A DNA stretch of 64,000 bases, taken from NCBI GenBank assembly GCA_047967505.1, contig CM106538.1, one strand, 5' to 3'. The notes under the pieces were generated by a model. The model was not told the origin of the DNA. It searched no databases and saw only the letters and a program-made list of their open reading frames with translations. The DNA is from Dipteris shenzhenensis. Its lineage: Eukaryota > Polypodiophyta > Polypodiopsida > Gleicheniales. Every line of letters begins with the position of its first letter. The first letter of the stretch is position 1. Of this stretch, positions 58,490-64,000 are shown in pieces. Position numbers and translations under genes: made by a program.

Positions 58490-60001
58490 TGTCTTGAAGA
58501 GGCATAGGGTGATGATAGGTGGATGGAGGCTATGCAGTCGGAGTATGGCTCCATAATGAAGAACAACACTTGGGACCTTGTGGATCGTCCACCAAAACGC
58601 AAGGTAATCGGCACCAAGTGGGTGTACAAGACCAAGTACAAGTCCGATGGCACGTTGGATAAGTACAAGGCTCGGCTCATGGCAAAAGGATTCACACAAG
58701 TACATGGTTTTGATTATCAAGATACTTTTGCTCCCATAGCTCGACTAACCACAATTCGCAGTGTTTTGTCTTTAGCTGCCCAGGGAAGTTGGCCAGTGTT
58801 TCAGATGGATGTAAAATCCGCCTTTCTGAATGGGGATCTCAAGGAGGAGGTATACATGGAACAACCACTAGGTTTTGTGATCCCCGGTTCAAAAGGTAAA
58901 GTCTGTAAACTGAAGAAGGCAGTTTACGGGCTGAAACAGGCCCCACGAGCATCATACCAGCGAATTGATGCCTACTTTTTGCAAAACAGGTTCAGGAGGA
59001 GCCCATCAGATGCAAAGTTTTATATCTTTAGAGAAGGAGGTAGGTGTATGATCATGGTCCTTTATGTGGATGACCTTGTCATAACAGGGAACCATGAAGA
59101 GAAGATCTCGTAGACAAAGCATTTGCTAGGAAGAGAGTTTGAAATGACAAACCTCGGACTGATGCATTTCTGTTTGGGGATTGAAGTTTGGTAGGAGCCG
59201 AAACAGATCTTCATTTCACAGCTGAAGTATGCTGGAGAGATACTGAAGGCATTTGGCATGGCCGAGTGCAAGATAGTTGGTACCTCTATGGAGGTTGATG
59301 TGAAGCTCTCAAACGAGGATTCATCACCACTGGTGGACGAAGCGAAGTACAGAAGACTTGTGGGCAGTTTGATTTACCTATGCAACACGTAGCCGAACAT
59401 CAGTTTTGCAACTGGTGTACTAAGCAGGATTTCCAATAAGCCCTGGGAGAACCATTGGAGGACAGGGACGCGGGTGTTGAAATACATCAAAGGCACACTT
59501 GATTATGGCATCACCTATACCAAGGGAAACATCTTGATCAGATTCTGTGACTCGAATTGGGTAGGAGACGTGGACAGCAGGAGATCAGTGATAGGTTACT
59601 ATTTCTCACTTGGATCTGGAGCTGTGTCATGGGTCAGCAAGAAGCAACCTACAGTTGCTCTTTCTTCTACCGAGGCTGAGTACAAATCTGCATGCTTTAC
59701 TTCTTGCAAGGCAGTGTGGTTGAGGAGGATTTTGGGGGACATGGGTGTAGTGCAGAACAAGCCTGCGGAGTTATGTGACAATCAGAGTTGCATGGTGATT
59801 GCAAAGAACCCTGTGTTCCACGCTCTCACAAAACGCATTGAGATTCAATATCACTTTGTATGCGAGCTCATCATGGATGGAGAGGTCAACTTGGTGTACT
59901 GTTCGACTACAGAGAATGCTGCAGACATCTTCATGAAGGCTATTGGAAGAGACTTGCTGGAGAGGCATCTTCATCGACCTGGCATTGGGTTGAAAAAGTA
60001 A
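58490..60001 (+). pseudogene. RT and RNase H of copia E
   Basis: RT: NNTWDLVDRPPKRKVIGTKW, QMDVKSAFLNGDLKEE, VYGLKQAPRASYQ, catalytic YVDD (59063-59074). Stops at 59111, 59192 and 59390 break the RT tail. RNase H: CDSNWVGDVDSRRS, SSTEAEYKSACF, CDNQSCMVIAKNPVFH, KRIEIQYHFV. Final stop 59999-60001. All in one frame. Confidence 0.92.
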
Positions 60002-60020
60002 GTTCACTTGCGGGTGGACA

Positions 60021-60031
60021 TTGAGGGGGGG
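60021..60031 (+). promoter_or_regulatory. Polypurine tract of copia E
   Basis: TTGAGGGGGGG directly before the 3' LTR. Confidence 0.85.
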
Positions 60032-60750
60032 TGTTAGATATCAATGCTCCACTCTCATGTAACTATGCGGGAAACTGCTAACTCTACTTGTAAGCCCCCC
60101 ATATGAGGAGAAGGCATTTGAGTAGCTCGGTTATCTGGTAGGTCCTGGTTTACACCAGATGGGGACCATGTGTGGCTTGATGGCTGGATGGCTTCAAATA
60201 GAGTTGGTACACTGCCAACTAGGCTACATGCAAGTGCGGGAAGGCATCCGACCGCATTGAGGGTAGACGGAGAATTTCCCGGGTCAATCGACTCTCGGGT
60301 TGCGGGGCCTGTTTGGAGTCCCAGATGATGGCAGATGGCTATGGGCCGTGAACTGTAGGTCAGTTGCTCTATTTTGTGCACCGGTTCTATCATGTGGTCG
60401 GTGGCCTATTTTGGGACTGACCTCCAGTCGACTGTTTTGGGCAAACTGGGTCGGTCACCCGATTGAGCCTAACTGACTATGACTGGTGGCTATATAAAAG
60501 CGAGCCCGTGAAGCCCATTTCATCACTAGCTATAGCAACCCTGATTCCTTAGCATCCAGCCTCCGTCCTTTACTGTTTCCAGCTCACCATCGAAGCTTCT
60601 TTCACAAGAGCGCACGGTTGGGAGGCAGCGCCATCTATTGTATCAGTTCTACAGTAATCAAATTTTTTATTCTCCATACTATTTGTTTTTCTCTCTTGCG
60701 TATGAGATCCTATTATCTGTTGAACACGGACATCGTATTATTTTCTTACA
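60032..60750 (+). repeat. 3' LTR of copia E
   Basis: 719 bp, TGTTAGATATCAATGC to TTTTCTTACA; TATA box at 60490-60498. Confidence 0.95.
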
Positions 60751-60755
60751 CAGCC

Positions 60756-62597
60756 TCTCCTCGCCAAGGGCACACTATTCCATAGGGATGGCACCATCCT
60801 TAACCCTCACCTCAAGGAAGCAGCACAATTCCTATCCATAATCTTGGGGGTTATGTCCGGTAAGAATCGATCCCTTCCACTCCGCACATTTGTTTTGCTA
60901 AGGTAGGAAACTAAAGCAAGACTGGATCCAATACTTACTCATCTTCTTCACAAAAAAACTAGATGGTTCATCAGGCCAAAAATGTAAAATTCCACACTTA
61001 TTGTCTATAATCATCAAAAAAGAGCTACAGTAATGAGAAATGACTCTGCCCCAGTCACCAAAACCAATTGAGGAGTTGGACAATCCCTTCTCACCAGTAT
61101 GCCATCACATTGGCAAATGTAGATACCTCAGAAGAAATGCCTATTCTGGAGGTCAAAATTGAGGAATTGCCCCACGAGATGCTACATCTTGGTGCACAAT
61201 TGCAACCAATATATCTCCAACAACAGCAGCAACCAGAGCCTGAGGCAAGATCGGCACTAGAGCCTAAGGCAAGATTGGCACTATAGCCTGAGGCTACAGC
61301 CTGAGGCTACATCAGCACCAACACCACCCACTGATGCCATGCAATTCCATGAGCCATAAGGGGAGTTAGTGCAAGATCAATAGTATCACTATTGTACTCA
61401 AGCGAACTGAAATACCATTCGAATAACCCCCCACAAGTACTACATAATCATCAGGATGGCTACATGGGCACCACTTGTATCATCAGTATCGCCACTCCTC
61501 ATCACCGTCTATCATTCTCCAACATCAAGCTAGCCAAATGATCCCACTAGCTTGGCCAAGGAATAATATGCAAGAGAATTGGACAAATAGACTGCAATAG
61601 AAATTGAAGACCAATTCTAGGCAATCGCCATAGAGGTCAAGGCACTTTGGGTACAAATAGATGATAAGGAGGTAGAAAATGTGTGCATGAACCAAGCTCT
61701 CCAAGCTCAATAGAAGGCACTGGAGGGATGTGACCTCCAACCTCCACCAAAGCCAAACACAGCTGATAGCAACAGTACAAGCAACATCAATCCTACAGAC
61801 CTACTATAACTCCTTGACCTCCGCACATGCTCAACAAATGGAGGCACTGGCACAAGCTCGACTTACTCTAATTCACAAAGAAGAAGAGCTCCAGGATTGC
61901 AAAGACAAGCTTGAAGACATGAAACAGTCTTTGGTGGTACATGCCTTCAGCATTGACGAGCTTACAAGGGAATGCAGAATCTTAAAGGACCAACTTGCTG
62001 CCGCTAAAGAGGCCAGCACTTCACAAGCACATCTTGGACCAATGGTCCAATACCACTGAAGACATTCCTCAATAGGTGAAGGTCACCTTGCAAATGAGAA
62101 AGCAAAGAAAAAATGGATGAGATGCAATCCCAAAAGATAATCATCTCCAAGCTTGAACTCTAATTGCTAGTGCACAACAACAATGAGGCAATGGAAGACA
62201 ACACTAATGAAGCCCCACTACAATGCACAACAGTGGTGCACCAAGAGCTTGTGGGGCTACTCTACAAGCAGAAGATCACCTCAATACACAAATGCTTATC
62301 CAATGGAAGCAAATCCAAATCAAGATCATATTTGCTCATCCAACAATCAAGTGGGAACATTCCATAGGGACCAAAACTCTGCACATAATTTTCCAAGACT
62401 TGTCCGAAGATGAGAAAAATATCTTCTGCATGTCAACACATGCCGGGTTTATAGCACTCAGGACGGATGCTTTCATTGCATATGTATGCCTCAAGGGTAG
62501 TCCTCCCCTTAGGGTTATTGCTAGTTTGTTGCCATTGCTACAAAGGCCATCACTATTATTTGCAAGGCATGACATAACTGACATCCCACCCATGTAG
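60756..62597 (+). pseudogene. Extra reading frame behind gypsy D, part 2 (coiled coil)
   Basis: Continues the frame interrupted by copia E: about 45 more codons follow in phase after 60756, to a stop near 60901. Further pieces lie at 61068-61286 (glutamine run and an EPEAR/EPKAR repeat, with the 30-bp tandem repeat continuing to about 61310), at 61730-62059 a clear heptad coiled coil (EEELQDCKDKLEDMKQSL), and at 62223-62597 a closing globular stretch (SEDEKNIFCMSTHAGF). Stops separate the pieces. The family is unknown to me. The layout matches the relic interrupted by copia B, which suggests that both are accessory proteins of LTR elements. Confidence 0.45.
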
Positions 62598-63577
62598 CTG
62601 ATGATTCCATCGCACCAGCAAAAAGAAGGTTCAAAAGAGTGATTAAAAGAAGCGAGAAAGAAAGCAAGAGATATTCACCTCTTCTACTGAGTCCAAATCA
62701 AGCAGCCATGTGCATAGCATATCCTCCTCGAATGATTTTCCCTTCATGGGTCCATACAAAAGGGATCTAAGACAGAATTTGAGTTCAGTAAATGAAGTCA
62801 CGTAGTAATTGGCCATTGTCTTGGAGGGAAAGTGAGAGAAGGAGAGTGAGAAAGCGATAGTGAGGGATGCATAGTGAGCCAACCCTCCTTTAAGAGTGAT
62901 AGAAAGTGAGGGATTAGACAATGACATAAAGTGAAAGAAGAATACAAGTTACTGAGAAGGACTAGGAGGTAAGAAATAAGAGAGTGTTTGTGGAAGGACT
63001 AGGATGGAAGAATACAAGTTCACTAACACACGGTGTGTTTGCTATGATAAGGATAAGGGTTGGAATAAAGTGATTGAAGCATTGGGAATGCTCTACTTTA
63101 AGAGAGTGGATACGGTCCAACTGACACTTTAACCGATAGTGTGTAATGAAAGGTTTGGAATAAAATCTTGCAAAGCATTGGGAATGCTATACTTTAAGTG
63201 AGTGGAGCATTGGGAATTGATACTTTGAAGTGAAATATTACAAATAATTATTATGTTCTTCTCTTCACACATTTATTTTCAAATAATCACATCATCACAC
63301 ATTCATATCATAATTCTCATCACACATTTAATATTTCCAAATAATCACATCATCACAAATTCATATCATAAAATTGTGTGCATGAAATAAATATATAAAT
63401 ATCATGAGTAAATGCCACTTAAGTAATAAGTCACAAATTGGTGTATAATCAACAAAAACAACATCATGATTCACTACATTGCAACAAATAAATGTCAACT
63501 ATAATACTCATGGAATAAACAACATCATCAGAATATGCTCCTCATTGCATATATACAAAAACAACATCATACATGCA
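62598..63577. other. No confident gene
   Basis: A minus-strand open frame (62643-62927) contains MANYYVTSFTELKFC with a preceding purine/pyrimidine leader. It could be a first exon but matches nothing I know. Near 63080-63230 GCATTGGGAATGCT is repeated three times. 63240-63560 is very AT-rich with an ATCACATCATCACA repeat. Confidence 0.35.
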
Positions 63578-64000
63578 TCACAACTCTTCTGATGCTTCTA
63601 GTGGAGACTGTGGCAAGTCTTCTTATGCTTCCAATGGAGGCTATGGTGCTCTAGGTGTACACTGAGTCTCTACTTCTTCTGTAGTGTGTACTTCTTTCGT
63701 AGTGTATAGTGCTTTTAGAGAAGACTCAGTATCCTCTTCCTTAAATGCAAGCGGAGGCTGTGGCAACTCTTCTGATGCTTCCAGTGGAGGCTATGGTGCT
63801 CTAGGTGTACACTGAGTCTCTACTTCTTCTGTAGTGTGTAGTGCTTTTGGAGTAGACTCAGTCTCCTCTTCCTTAAATGCAAGCTCTGATATAGCTTTAG
63901 TTGCATGTTGTATTCCAATGGTAGCAATTAGGTCTCAAATGATTTCAGCCCTAAACAATTGTATATCCTCCTCTGAATATTTGAGCTTTAAAGAATCTTC
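63578..64000 (-). pseudogene. Relic of an acidic tandem-repeat protein (partial, runs off the window)
   Basis: Minus-strand frame entering from the right edge and ending with TGA at 63578-63580. It encodes two copies of a repeat with LAFKEE-TES, HTTEEVETQCTPRAP and PPLEAS-EEL. The DNA units recur 149 bp apart, with a further 30-bp duplication. In-frame TGA near 63937, TAG in both repeat copies and one TAA make it a pseudogene. Family not recognised. Confidence 0.6.

Larger units (their letters stand above)
55239..60750 (+). mobile_element. Ty1/copia retrotransposon E
   Basis: 5.5-kb complete element with target duplication cagcc (55234-55238 and 60751-60755). LTRs are 724 and 719 bp, clearly diverged (at least 15 substitutions in the first 350 bp by eye, plus a 9-bp indel), so it is older than A and B by that measure. 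Primer-binding site and polypurine tract are both present. Order gag, protease, integrase, RT, RNase H. Related by LTR sequence to the solo LTR at 23731-24348. Confidence 0.95.

Overview
The window is plant nuclear DNA dominated by transposable elements. Evidence for a plant: Ty1/copia elements primed by initiator tRNA-Met, a Ty3/gypsy pol region, relics of the PPR family, MITEs, long GA/GT microsatellites, and one intron-containing plant-type gene. The mix of element families, and a PPR style I associate with ferns, suggest a non-flowering land plant such as a fern. That lineage guess comes from memory and is weak. I see no rRNA, tRNA gene, CRISPR array, prokaryotic operon or organellar gene.

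Layout. 1-6.3 kb: a candidate old LTR (1047-1425), a fold-back MITE (3534-3702) and degenerate local repeats. 6.3-18.0 kb: remains of a large minus-strand gene of transposon type, broken by copia element A (8198-15110, TSD ccaag). A itself carries a 996-bp Mutator-like insertion (12155-13150), giving a three-level nest. A second fold-back MITE (7284-7565) also lies in the old gene. 18-24 kb: sequence without recognised genes, then a PPR pseudogene (about 22060-23590) split by a MITE, then a perfect solo LTR (23731-24348, TSD tggag).

25039-27255 (minus) holds the one gene that looks functional: a six-exon CAP10/GT90 protein O-glucosyltransferase-like gene (515 residues) whose five introns all have GT-AG ends and compatible phases. 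27.3-32.2 kb: microsatellites, two more copies of the MITE in the PPR pseudogene, a Z-DNA-like tract and an old segmental duplication. 32.5-34.5 kb: a second, unrelated transposon-type pseudogene on the plus strand.

34.6-42.0 kb: a minus-strand coiled-coil gene relic split in frame by copia element B (35315-41226, TSD ataac), a sister copy of A. 42.3-47.4 kb: tandem repeats (a 200-295-bp satellite-like array, a 13-bp minisatellite, a CTC tract, a 330-bp duplication). 48.1-50.8 kb: a minus-strand copia fragment C, cut off inside integrase where it meets Ty3/gypsy element D. D runs on the plus strand from about 50.8 kb through reverse transcriptase, RNase H and integrase to a coiled-coil extra region reaching about 62.6 kb. 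Copia element E (55239-60750, TSD cagcc) lies inside that extra region, and the reading frame is continuous across its insertion site. The window ends in a minus-strand relic coding an acidic tandem repeat.

All retroelement coding regions are broken by stops and frameshifts. In A and B many stops are CAG to TAG, as expected from deamination of methylated CHG cytosines. The picture is a silenced, slowly decaying region around one conserved cellular gene.
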